Shown in pieces: positions 23,595 through 31,867 of a DNA stretch of 64,000 bases. Both the position numbers and the translations under genes were made by a program. Within the stretch, counting starts at the first letter, position 1, and every line of letters starts with the position of its first letter. The DNA is from Streptomyces albipurpureus (GTDB lineage Bacteria; Actinomycetota; Actinomycetes; Streptomycetales; Streptomycetaceae), in assembly GCF_023701525.1 (NCBI RefSeq), contig NZ_JAMQAW010000041.1, forward strand, positions 1 through 64,000. The letters are read 5' to 3'. The notes beneath the pieces were generated by a model. That model saw only the letters and a program-made list of their open reading frames with translations. It had not been told where the DNA came from and ran no database searches.

Positions 23595-24875
23595 CTACCG
23601 AAGCACACCAGCCGCCCGAGCGGCCGTCAGCCAGTCCGGGAACTCCTTCATGAGGCGATCGTAGAGATCAGCGTCTGGGCGCTTGGCGGGGTGCTGGCCG
23701 GCGCCGAAGTAGCCCGCGTTGTCGATGGTTCTACCAGTGAGGGTGTCGAGGCTTCGGAGGAAACGAAGATCCCGGCTCATTCCGAACCCGATGAACTGCC
23801 AGAAGATCGGCAGGGAACTGGACTGTCGCAGAAGCTCCCTTGTTTCCTTGCGGTCGAACGGATCCCCGTCCGTCTGGAAGATCACAAAGGCGGGGTCGGT
23901 GGACCGACTGGCTCGATAGTGATCGATGACGGCCCGCATGGCTGGCGCATAGCTCGTGCCGCCCCAGTCCAGGGATCGGTGGAGGGAGTCAATGCGTCCC
24001 TGGTAGTCGTGCAGGCTGATGTTGGTGACCAGGTCGACACGGTGGGAGAAGAACACAAGCGGCACAGTGCCATCGTCATCGAGGTTGGCGGACAGTCCCA
24101 GCGCTTGCTCCGCCAGGTGCTGCATCGTTCCGTTGTCGTAGAACCATCCCATGCTGCCGGAATGGTCGAGCACGAGGTAGACCGCCGCCCGTTGGCCCAT
24201 GACGTGATGCTTCACAAGGGAGACATGAGCCGCCTTGTAGAGGTTCACCAGCCCGGGTGCCGACCTCTGGACCTTGTCCAGGCTGATGGCTGGCCCTGAA
24301 ACCGGACCGGTCTGCGTTGGGGTCGGGGATGCGGATGGGGATGGGGATGCGGATGGGGCAGGATCCTGAGGATCGGTACCGTCGTCATCGATGACGACAC
24401 CGAAGTCGGTGGCCAGGCCCGCCAGGCCGGTGGCCCACCCCTGACCGACCGCACGAACCTTCCATGCCCCGGCTCGTCGATAGATCTCCACCAGGATCAC
24501 GGCCGATTCCTGGTGCGCGAAGGGCTCGGGAACGAAACCGACCTGAGCGCCACCGCATTGAACCCGCACTCCCAGAGTGCTCCCCGCGTCAAAGTACGCG
24601 GGGGCCAGTTGAGGGTCCGCACAGGCGACGATCACCATGCGGTCCACCGTCGCGGGTACCGCGGCCAGGTCGGCGCGTACTACCTGCCCAAAGAGGCTGA
24701 CTCCGTCCTGCGATGGATGGTTGTAGAAGACCAGATCCTCATCGCCGCGCACCTTGCCCTCTGGTGTCAGCAGCACGGCGCAGACATCGATTTGAGTACC
24801 CGTCGATGTGAGAGTGACCTCGCAGAGCTCCGTGGGCAGTGGTGTGTTTCCGCCCTTGGTGAGCACGGTAGTCAT
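23595..24875 (-). CDS. TerD-VWA fusion, tellurium-resistance family
   Basis: A 426-aa protein. Residues 1-180 form a TerD domain (LTKGGNTPLP, DLVFYNHPSQDGVSL, AVILVEIYRRAGAWKVRAVGQGW); then a Ser/Pro/Thr-rich linker and a vWA domain (YLVLDHSGSMGWFYDNG, the MIDAS DxSxS, and FFSHRVDLVTN) about residues 225-420. This is the TerF-like arrangement of the ter system, linked to tellurite, phage and stress resistance and to Ca-dependent membrane complexes. The ATG at 24875 has GAAGGGGGG upstream. No other ter genes are in the window, so it works alone or in trans. Confidence 0.85.
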   Translation of the reverse strand: MTTVLTKGGNTPLPTELCEVTLTSTGTQIDVCAVLLTPEGKVRGDEDLVFYNHPSQDGVSLFGQVVRADLAAVPATVDRMVIVACADPQLAPAYFDAGSTLGVRVQCGGAQVGFVPEPFAHQESAVILVEIYRRAGAWKVRAVGQGWATGLAGLATDFGVVIDDDGTDPQDPAPSASPSPSASPTPTQTGPVSGPAISLDKVQRSAPGLVNLYKAAHVSLVKHHVMGQRAAVYLVLDHSGSMGWFYDNGTMQHLAEQALGLSANLDDDGTVPLVFFSHRVDLVTNISLHDYQGRIDSLHRSLDWGGTSYAPAMRAVIDHYRASRSTDPAFVIFQTDGDPFDRKETRELLRQSSSLPIFWQFIGFGMSRDLRFLRSLDTLTGRTIDNAGYFGAGQHPAKRPDADLYDRLMKEFPDWLTAARAAGVLR

Positions 24876-25084
24876 GGCTGGCCCCCCTTCCAGAAGAGGC
24901 AACATAGCCCCCGAAAGGCGCATGCGCCAAGCCTCACCCAACGCGGCTCCGGTCGCCGGACCGCACTCCCGACCCCTGGGGTCTCACCCCCGCGCACAAC
25001 CCCACGACCCATGTCCACAACCCTCTTACCTGGACCGCCCCGTTGGGATTGGCGCCCTATCGGCCCGGCCCGTCACAAGGGGGT

Positions 25085-25390
25085 CTCCGGAGGGTTTCGA
25101 CACGGCCAGCAGGATGCTGCGGGAGAGGGCCGGTCACCTTGGCGACGATATCGTTGTGCAGGGCAGCCGCGCCGGGGGAACCGCTCGCCCCGACTCCCGG
25201 CATCGACTTCGCGATCCGCGTCGACTCCCAGAAGTTCGATGGGCTGATCGGTGAGAGATCCGGCTTCCCCAACCCCGACAGCGCGAAAGAGAGAACGATG
25301 CTCCACGCCATGGAGACAGGGAAGATCCAGGCAGGTGAAGCCGGACTACGCGGCTTGCGGGCGGAAGGGAACTCGCTTCCACCATCCATG
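25085..25390 (+). pseudogene. remnant of a nucleotidyltransferase toxin domain
   Basis: Two frames together resemble the C-terminal nucleotidyltransferase toxin of polymorphic toxins: LGDDIVVQGSRAGGTARPDS in one frame, then FAIRVDSQKFDGLIGE, FPNPDSAKERTMLHAME and GKIQAGEAGLRGLR in the next. The GS..D.D-type active-site region is where the frame changes (about 25190-25205). Neither the upstream delivery module nor the end is present. It is a decayed fragment. Confidence 0.5.
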
Positions 25391-25572
25391 TGGTCGTCAC
25401 CAGCGCATGGATGAGAACGGTGCGGGAGCGCGCTGCCTCACGGCCGCTATCAGCCCGGGAGGTTTGACGAGGGATCTCCCGTCGCTCCGCTTCGCCCCGA
25501 GTACCACCGCGGGCGGCCTGCCAGCGACCGGGTGAAGGTGGCCGACGGGGCGCGGGAGCGGGAGCAACAAGG

Positions 25573-25613
25573 CCGCAGACCCGTACGGGTAACGGCCCCG
25601 TGCGGGTCTGCGG
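25573..25613. terminator. terminator downstream of the subtilase gene
   Basis: A 17-bp stem CCGCAGACCCGTACGGG/CCCGTGCGGGTCTGCGG with one G-T pair lies 12 nt after the subtilase stop. Confidence 0.7.
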
Positions 25614-25624
25614 TCGTCATGTCG

Positions 25625-26836
25625 TTATGGGACGAGCCTCAGCAGTTTGTTGGGGGAGCCGGCTCCGATGGCCGTGAGGACATTGGGGGTGGCACCGTTG
25701 ACGAGTGCCGTCGCCACGGCCGCCGGGGAAGCACCGGGGTGATTGGTCAGATAGATCGCGGCAGCGCCGGAGACATGGGGCGCGGCGAAGGAGGTGCCGT
25801 TGCCGGTGTAGGTAGCGGTGTCGGAGTTGTTCCAGCCGGCTGTGATGGCCGAGCCGGGCGCGAAGATATCGACGATCGGGCCGTGGTTGGAGTAGGTGGC
25901 CTTGGCGTCGGTCCTGGTCGTGGCGCCGACGGTGATCGCGGTGGTCACCCGGGCCGGGGAGTAACCGGACGCCGGTGCGCCCGAGTTGCCGGCCGCGATG
26001 GAGTACGTGACTCCAGAGGCGATCGACCGCCGGACGGCGTTGTCCAGTGTGGGGCTGGGCCCTCCGCCGAGGGAGACGTTCGCGACGGAGGAGGCCACAT
26101 GGTTGGCGGTGATCCAGTCGACGCCGGCGATGACGCCGGCCGTGGTACCGGAGCCGGTGTTGCCGAGGACGCGCACGGCGACGATCTTGGCCTTCTTCGC
26201 CACGCCCCAGGTGGTCCCGGCGGCGGTGGTGGCGACATGGGTGCCGTGCCCGTAACCGTCCTGGGCGATGGGGTCGTTGTCGATGAAGTCGTAGCCGTTG
26301 AAGGCACGGCCGGCGATGTCCTGGTGGGTGATGCGGACCCCGGTGTCGAGGACGTAGATGGTCGTGTTGATGCCAGCCGAGTCCGGATAGGTGTACGTAC
26401 CGTTCAGCGGGAGGTTCGCCTGGTCGATCCGGTCCAGGCCCCAGGGCGCGTTGTACTGGGTGGCGGTCGAGTGGACCTTCTGGTCCTGCTCGACCGAGGC
26501 GACCGCCGGGTCGGCGGCGAGCCGCTTGGCCTCGGCGCTGCTGAGCGTGGCGGCGTAACCGTTCAACGCCGCGGTGTAGGTGCGCTTGATCTGGCCGCCG
26601 TAGCCGGCTATCAGTTGCTTGCCGCGGGCCGTGGCCGCCGTGAATCCAGCGGTCTGCTTCAGCGTGACGATATAGCTTCCGGGCACCGCGCCCGCTGCTC
26701 CGGCCTGCAGGATTCTGCCCTCGGGCTGGGCTGCCTGGGCGGGTAAGACCGCGCCCGCTCCGACTGCCAACGCCGTAGTCGCCACGGTGGCAATCGCTAC
26801 GGCGATCCGCCGCTTGGTGTTGCGCACTGCTGCCAT
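25625..26836 (-). CDS. secreted subtilisin-like serine protease (S8)
   Basis: A 403-aa S8A protease. Residues 1-36 are a signal peptide (RRIAVAIATVATTALAVGAGA), residues about 45-125 an I9 inhibitor propeptide (GSYIVTLK, ARGKQLIAGYGGQ), and the rest the catalytic domain with D164 (YVLDTGVRITHQD), H197 (GYGHGTHVA), N284 (AAGNSG) and S349 (GNGTSFAAPHVSG). It should mature outside the cell as an alkaline protease, as in the SGP/Streptomyces subtilase family. The ATG at 26836 has GAGGAGG 9 nt upstream, and a terminator follows. Confidence 0.93.
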   Translation of the reverse strand: MAAVRNTKRRIAVAIATVATTALAVGAGAVLPAQAAQPEGRILQAGAAGAVPGSYIVTLKQTAGFTAATARGKQLIAGYGGQIKRTYTAALNGYAATLSSAEAKRLAADPAVASVEQDQKVHSTATQYNAPWGLDRIDQANLPLNGTYTYPDSAGINTTIYVLDTGVRITHQDIAGRAFNGYDFIDNDPIAQDGYGHGTHVATTAAGTTWGVAKKAKIVAVRVLGNTGSGTTAGVIAGVDWITANHVASSVANVSLGGGPSPTLDNAVRRSIASGVTYSIAAGNSGAPASGYSPARVTTAITVGATTRTDAKATYSNHGPIVDIFAPGSAITAGWNNSDTATYTGNGTSFAAPHVSGAAAIYLTNHPGASPAAVATALVNGATPNVLTAIGAGSPNKLLRLVP

Positions 26837-27233
26837 CGAGTGGTCCTCCTCGAACGGTGGCGCGCCAGGAGTACACGCGCCCGCTGGGTGCGGCGTACGG
26901 GGTCTGTACGCCGCAACTGACGATGGCGCGACGCTTTCGGGCAGGGCAAGCATGTGGCGGATGTTGCCATGCCCACGACACAAAGCCATGTGTCTGCCAA
27001 CTCGGCTTCACACAAGGCAACATGACCGTCGTCTCGCGTGCACGAACCATCGGTCCAGGGGCACGGCCCGAGGACCGCGGGAACGGGGGCCTTCCCGGCC
27101 CCTGCTCGCCCTGAGGCTGCCGATAGGACGCCCCTTCAAGGAGCGGGTCAGCTTCGTACGCGCTCAGCGCGGCGCGAACCTGATGCCGCCCGCCTCATCC
27201 AGCACACCTCGGTAGTGCACCTGGTAAACGCCC
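26837..27233. other. intergenic region
   Basis: About 400 nt. The part near 26836 must contain the subtilase promoter. No gene is seen. Confidence 0.4.
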
Positions 27234-27719
27234 CTATACGGCCGCGTCAGCGAGGTCGCCGGCAGCCACCACCAGGTCGTCGAGAAGCGAGTCGGCCACT
27301 GTCTCTTCGACGACGGCCATGCCGCGCTCTGCCATGGAGGAGGTCAGGACCGGATCCCATGGGGCCTTGGTGATCCTTCCGAGGGGAGGGCCATGAGGGG
27401 TGTGGGCGAGTGCCGCGAGATAGTCGCCGGCCGCCATCCGCCAGGGGACGGCGGGCGTCTTGTCCATGACGTAGGCGGCGATGCGTATGCCCTCGCCGTC
27501 GAAGTCGCCGTGGTAGCGCAGCGTGGCTCCTTGCTCGGCGAGCGCGCGCAGCAGCTGGATGACCGCGCTGTTGGGCCAGCCCGATGTACAGACCAGGGGT
27601 GGGCAATGAGGACCGAAACGGCGTAGGTACTCGGGGTGGGCAGGGTGGCCCGCGGGTCTCTGGGTCGAGGCGGGTACGGGTGCACTTCTCGCCGGGGAGG
27701 CACCCGCCACGGCGCCCAA
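27234..27719 (-). pseudogene. DUF2399/TIGR02679-like protein, C-terminal remnant
   Basis: Residues about 40-160 match the C-terminal DUF2399 part of TIGR02679-like proteins: PPLVCTSGWPNSAVIQLLRAL, RYHGDFDGEGIRIAAYV and VPWRMAAGDYLAALA. Full members have about 400 aa and act with SMC-like partners in Wadjet-type plasmid defence clusters; the toprim-like GDFDGEG motif is kept. The N-terminal two thirds and all partner genes are missing, so this is a remnant. Confidence 0.6.
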
Positions 27720-27767
27720 ACAACGGGCGCTCTTCAGAGCATCCAGGAAGAGGAGGACACTGCTCGT

Positions 27768-28013
27768 ATGACCCTACCCAAAACGCATCATTGCTCAGCC
27801 TGCTCGGACGGTGCCGCCACGGAGACAGTCGTTCATGAAGACCTGGTCGTCGGAGCACCCCTGTCCATGGAAGATCTCACCGACGCGGAGCGCCTCGATC
27901 GGTTCGCTCGTAAGTACGCCCACGACGGTTGCCAGGTCAAAGAGGTCAGGCGGGTCACACAGGACAGCTTGAGCGGCTATGCCTGGTCCGTTCGTTTCAC
28001 CGAGAGTCCGTGA
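27768..28013 (+). CDS. small Cys-containing hypothetical protein
   Basis: An 81-aa protein with an N-terminal HHCSACSDG (a CxxC pair) and a mixed helical/strand body (MEDLTDAERLDRFARKYAHDG, then VKEVRRVTQDSLSGYAWSVRF). GGAGGA lies about 12 nt upstream of the ATG. I do not recognise a family. It stands alone between the DUF2399 remnant and the ferredoxin gene. Confidence 0.5.
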   Translation: MTLPKTHHCSACSDGAATETVVHEDLVVGAPLSMEDLTDAERLDRFARKYAHDGCQVKEVRRVTQDSLSGYAWSVRFTESP

Positions 28014-28375
28014 CGCGTTGATCACCGGGCAGCTCCGGGAAGAGCGCCGCGAGGAGGAGCCTGGCCGATGAACCCTCGCTTCGTGTAGTGGACGCGAGAG
28101 CGTGTCTCGCCGGGCGGGAGCCTTGCGTGTCACGCCCTCTTCATGGGCCGACGTGCACCGCTGGCACCAGCGGCGATGGTCGAACGCGGAAGTGGATACC
28201 CCAGCGCAGCCGACCCGGGGTGCTCGTGCGCGTCAGTCTGAGGGCGCCCATGGAACTCAGTCCAAGAGCGCTCCGTGCCCACGCCCGTACGGAGCACGGG
28301 GGCGAAACGGGCCACCCGCGGCGCACGGGACTGACCCGCCGCGGGCCAGACGGCCGGGGGTCAGACGGCCGGGGG
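28014..28375. other. intergenic region downstream of the RiPP operon
   Basis: No gene is supported. The end (28347-28390) has three copies of a 15-bp unit CAGACGGCCGGGGGT that run into the end of the ferredoxin gene. Confidence 0.4.
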
Positions 28376-28576
28376 TCAGACGGCCGGGGCGTTGATGGTG
28401 ATCGCCTCCACGGGGCACACGGCCGCAGCGTCCTCGACCCGCTCGTCCGGCGCGCCCGCGTCTTCGCGAAGTCGGGAGCGGCGGTCGGCGTCGAGGGCGA
28501 AGTGGCCTGGAGCGGTTGCCGCGCACAGGCCGGAGCCGATGCAGAGGGCTCGGTCGAGTTCGATGCGTTCGGTCAT
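28376..28576 (-). CDS. ferredoxin for cytochrome P450
   Basis: A 66-aa ferredoxin: CIGSGLC near the start and a single CP at CPVEAI near the end. The spacing (C..GLC...CP) fits a 3Fe-4S type ferredoxin of Streptomyces P450 systems, in which the second of the four cysteines is replaced. It should pass electrons to the P450 encoded 6 nt upstream on the same strand. It is the last gene of the RiPP operon. Confidence 0.9.
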   Translation of the reverse strand: MTERIELDRALCIGSGLCAATAPGHFALDADRRSRLREDAGAPDERVEDAAAVCPVEAITINAPAV

Positions 28577-28582
28577 CGGACC

Positions 28583-29770
28583 TCACCACCCCACAGGGAG
28601 GGTGCGTGGGGCGCGGGTGGTCAGACCGCTGGTCCAGTCGGGGCGAGCGGCCGCGTGGAGGGACGGAAAGTGCCTTGTCAGGCCGGTGAGCGCCTCCTGG
28701 ATTTGGACCCGGGCGAGTTGTGCGCCAGCGCAGAAGTGAGCGCCGTGTCCAAAGGCCAGATGAGAGGGAGCGGCCCGGGTGAGGTCCAGCAGATCGGGCT
28801 CCGGGTAGATGTGCTCGTCATGGTTGGCCGATGAGGTGGGTGCGATCACGGCCTCCCCCTCCTTGATCTTCACCCCACCGAGCACGGTGTCCTCGGTGGC
28901 CACCCGAAGGTTGGCGCCCAGGGTGGCCTGCGCGTACCGCAGGAGTTCCTCGACCGCGCTGGGGATCAGTGCGGGCTCGCGGCACAGCAGCGCATAGCGT
29001 TCTGGCTGTTCCAACAGCAGATGGACCAGGCCGGCGAGCCGGTTCGATGTGGTGCCGTAGCCGCCTGCCAGCAGGACGATGCAGAACGAGATGAGTTCGC
29101 CCTCGCTGAGCTGGTCTCCCTCGTCCCGCGCCGCGATGAGCGCACTCAGCATGTCCTGGGCGGGATCTGCCCGTTTGGCAGCGATGAGCCCGATGAGATA
29201 ATCCGTCATTTCTTCCACTGCGGCGGTCACTTCGGCATCGGACCGGGCGGTTACGCTCCGCAGTGCCTCGTTCCAGGCGTCCAGTCGTTCGCCATCCACC
29301 CGAGGGGTCCCCAGCAGATCGCAGATCACAGCCAGCGGTAGGGGGCGGGTGAAGTGTGCGACAAGGTCCCTGGGGGACGGCTGCCGGGCCAGTTTCATCA
29401 GAAGGTCGTCGGTGAGCAGCGCGATGGAAGAACGCATGGCCTCGGCACGGCGGCCGGTGAGTGCGGGCGCGATGAGCTTGCGCAGCCGGGAGTGATCGGG
29501 CGGGTCGGCGGCGAGGATCGAGTCCGGCAGGGTGGTTGTGCGGTTGATCCGGGGGCCTTCTCCCCGGGTGGCGCGGGAGCGGCTGAACCGGGGATCGGCC
29601 AGCACCCGGCGGACATCGGCGTGCCGCGTCACCAGCCAGGCGGTGTCACCACTGGGCAGTCGGACCTTGACCACGGGTGTATGCCGGCGTAGTTCGGCGA
29701 ATTCGGGGAGTGGGCCCAGTCCGTCCCTGGACGGGAAGGGGAACGGCAGCAGGTCTTCCTTACGGTTCAC
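28583..29770 (-). CDS. cytochrome P450 (RiPP tailoring)
   Basis: A 395-aa soluble P450. The heme ligand motif FGHGAHFCAGAQ gives C347; ExxR is E275-R278 (EELLR); the C-helix is HSRLRKLIAPALT. The I-helix motif reads AGGYGTT (235-241): the acidic residue normally before Thr is Gly, so proton delivery may differ and the enzyme may catalyse coupling or another atypical oxidation. GTG at 29770 follows GGAGGG by 5 nt. Downstream of the YcaO and methyltransferase genes, it likely oxidises the modified peptide. Confidence 0.92.
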   Translation of the reverse strand: MNRKEDLLPFPFPSRDGLGPLPEFAELRRHTPVVKVRLPSGDTAWLVTRHADVRRVLADPRFSRSRATRGEGPRINRTTTLPDSILAADPPDHSRLRKLIAPALTGRRAEAMRSSIALLTDDLLMKLARQPSPRDLVAHFTRPLPLAVICDLLGTPRVDGERLDAWNEALRSVTARSDAEVTAAVEEMTDYLIGLIAAKRADPAQDMLSALIAARDEGDQLSEGELISFCIVLLAGGYGTTSNRLAGLVHLLLEQPERYALLCREPALIPSAVEELLRYAQATLGANLRVATEDTVLGGVKIKEGEAVIAPTSSANHDEHIYPEPDLLDLTRAAPSHLAFGHGAHFCAGAQLARVQIQEALTGLTRHFPSLHAAARPDWTSGLTTRAPRTLPVGW

Positions 29771-29796
29771 AGCACCCTCCGTCGTCGGTCGACCGG

Positions 29797-30534
29797 TCAG
29801 GCACGTTCGTATACGGAGACGTGGTAGGTGCTTTCCTGGCTGAAGGGTGCGCCCGACCAGTCGCCCCAGCGTTCCTTGATCCGTAGACCGGCCCGCTCCG
29901 CCATCAGATCGAGTTCGCCGCAGCCCGCGTAGCGGAAGTCGACGTGCATATGCCGGGTGCGGCCGTCCGCGTGGATGACGTAGTGCGAGCGGTAGCGCTG
30001 GACCGAGGGGTCAAGCTGTCGGTAGCAGAGGACGAGGTGGTCCTCGCCCTCCATCACCACTTGGGGTCCGGTCGCCGCCGCCAGGGCCTCCGGTAGATGG
30101 GAGTCAAAGACGAAGACCCCCGCGGGTGCGAGCCGCGCTGCCACCCGGGCGAAGCAGCGTGCCTGGCTGGCTTGGTCGGGGAGTTCAAAGAACGTGCCAC
30201 CGGCGAGGAAGACCAGTGAGTAGGTCCCGGTGACGGAAACCTCGGCGAAGTCCCCGACCGTCACCGGGACGCTCGCTCCCCCCGGCTTCTCCCGCAGTCG
30301 GCGGACCATGGCCTCGGAGCCGTCGATTCCGTGCACATCGATGCCGCGTTCCCGCAGTGGCAGAGCGATCCGGCCGGTGCCGATGCCGAGTTCGAGTACG
30401 GGGCCCTCGCCGGCGAGCGCCGCAAGGGCGCTCACCGTGGCTCCGCTACTGCGACGCTTACCGAACCAGCGGTCGTAGTCTTCCGCGAACTCTGCGGCGT
30501 ACCCGGGATGGAAGGCGGGGCGGTCAAGGGTCAT
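29797..30534 (-). CDS. class I SAM-dependent methyltransferase
   Basis: A 245-aa protein with motif I GPVLELGIGTGRIALPL (residues about 44-60), motif II GIDGSEAMV and the post-motif LVFLAGGTFFELP. The C-terminal part is beta-rich (HMHVDFRYAGCGELDLMAERAG). It is an N- or O-methyltransferase; the target in this cluster is unknown but could be an N-terminal amine or a side chain of the peptide. It begins 7 nt after the YcaO stop, so it is cotranscribed. Confidence 0.88.
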   Translation of the reverse strand: MTLDRPAFHPGYAAEFAEDYDRWFGKRRSSGATVSALAALAGEGPVLELGIGTGRIALPLRERGIDVHGIDGSEAMVRRLREKPGGASVPVTVGDFAEVSVTGTYSLVFLAGGTFFELPDQASQARCFARVAARLAPAGVFVFDSHLPEALAAATGPQVVMEGEDHLVLCYRQLDPSVQRYRSHYVIHADGRTRHMHVDFRYAGCGELDLMAERAGLRIKERWGDWSGAPFSQESTYHVSVYERA

Positions 30535-30541
30535 GGGGCTC

Positions 30542-31867
30542 CTAACCGAAGGGGTGCGGATGGCCGGAATCGGTACGGGAAGGCAGGGGGAGGGCCCCGG
30601 GGGAAAGCACCCGGACCACCCGCACCCCCGCTTCGCGGGCGGGCTTCGCCGTGGTCTCGACGAGGATCACCTGATGGCCGGTGTGGTCGGCCAGGACGGT
30701 CAGCGGGTCGCGCGCGGGGGCGGGCTGGGCCTCGGGCGGCGGACCGGGCCCCGCTGAGGGGGGCGACGCCTCGAAACCTTCCTCCGACTGCTTCAGCCGT
30801 CTACGCCGTTCTTCCGGCTGTTCGGACTGTTCTCGCTGTTCGGGCCGCTCCCGCCGGACAGAGGACTGCTCCAGCCGGACAGGGGAGTGCTCCGGGCGGG
30901 CACGGGACTGCTCCGGCCCGGTGTGCGCCTCGTCCGCGGTCGCTGCTGGGCCGAGCCGTCCCACCGGTACGCCCCAGAGCCTCAGGCTGTCCTGTCGGTG
31001 GTAGGCCCACAGGGCATGTTGTACGGCGGTGGTGGGCGGGCTGGTGCCTCGCCACTGCTCCCATGTGCGGCGAGCCACCGGGGTGGTCATGCTCCAACGC
31101 ACCATGAGGGCCTCGTACGCCGCTGTCTCCACCAGGGCGGAGATGTCGTCCCCCGGCCCGCACCTCGCTCCGAACGCCTGGCCGGTGCCGTCGGGCCGGT
31201 GCAGACACACCACGGCACAGACGGTCCCGGCGGGCGCGGGGACACTGAATGCCGTCGCCATCAGTTCCCTGGCCTCGATCACATCGGCCAGCGGAGTCGG
31301 CACCTCGGCGGTGAGGGGGACGGGTGGCCGCGGCTGGAGTCCGTACCAGCTGCGCCGTACCAGGTCGCGTTCGAGCACTTCCCAGGCGGCGTGCCGTGCG
31401 GCCGCCGTGAGATCGGGGTTGGCCGCGACCCCGGTGGAACCGGCCGACGGCAGGGCTTCACACTCGGCCGGGGGGCGGTGGTGCAGAAACACCGAGCCCG
31501 CGGGCACGAATACGTCCGCCCCCAGCGTCGTACGGCCCCGCACCCACAGCCGGCGGGCGTCGGGCCGGACCTCCGGCTCAAGAACGGGGATGCCCCTGCG
31601 CCGCAGCTCCCGCGAGGTTCCCACGGTCTCGGCCGCGGTCTCGGCCTCCCGTCCCGCCATCACATTGCCGAGTCGCTCCAGGAGTTCTCCGCGTGCGCCG
31701 GTGACCACGCGTTCCCGCTGGTGCCCGGCCGCACTGCCGACGAGTACGGGCGCTCCTCCCGCCGCGCTCGTCCCGCCGAAGGCGGCGGATCGGGCGGCGA
31801 CCCGGGCGATCAGCACATCCGGATGGTCCTGGTAGGGCGCGAAGACCTGCGGTGCCCATGCGGTCAC
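30542..31867 (-). CDS. YcaO-domain enzyme with a low-complexity insert
   Basis: A 441-aa YcaO protein. Motifs: RGELLERLGNVM (ATP-binding Glu/Arg), NPDLTAAARHAAWEVLERDL (core YcaO helix), and a C-terminal HPHPFG that resembles the Pro-rich C-terminus of active cyclodehydratases. YcaO enzymes use ATP to activate a peptide amide, giving azolines, thioamides or amidines. Residues about 317-395 are an unusual Arg/Gln/Glu/Pro-rich insert with repeated PEQ and RxEQS units. No partner E1-like or TfuA gene is seen. The GTG at 31867 overlaps the TGA of the maturase gene. Confidence 0.88.
   Translation of the reverse strand: MTAWAPQVFAPYQDHPDVLIARVAARSAAFGGTSAAGGAPVLVGSAAGHQRERVVTGARGELLERLGNVMAGREAETAAETVGTSRELRRRGIPVLEPEVRPDARRLWVRGRTTLGADVFVPAGSVFLHHRPPAECEALPSAGSTGVAANPDLTAAARHAAWEVLERDLVRRSWYGLQPRPPVPLTAEVPTPLADVIEARELMATAFSVPAPAGTVCAVVCLHRPDGTGQAFGARCGPGDDISALVETAAYEALMVRWSMTTPVARRTWEQWRGTSPPTTAVQHALWAYHRQDSLRLWGVPVGRLGPAATADEAHTGPEQSRARPEHSPVRLEQSSVRRERPEQREQSEQPEERRRRLKQSEEGFEASPPSAGPGPPPEAQPAPARDPLTVLADHTGHQVILVETTAKPAREAGVRVVRVLSPGALPLPSRTDSGHPHPFG

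Noticed and set aside
21281..23608. 775-codon open frame on the minus strand
   Set aside because: It is mostly the reverse complement of the FG-GAP gene; only 23250-23390 resembles anything, an integrase piece.
24300..24400. GGATG tandem repeats
   Set aside because: They encode the Ser/Pro/Ala linker between the TerD and vWA domains and are explained by it.
25532..26746. 404-codon open frame on the + strand over the subtilase
   Set aside because: Gly/Val/Arg-rich translation opposite a clear subtilase gene with intact catalytic residues.
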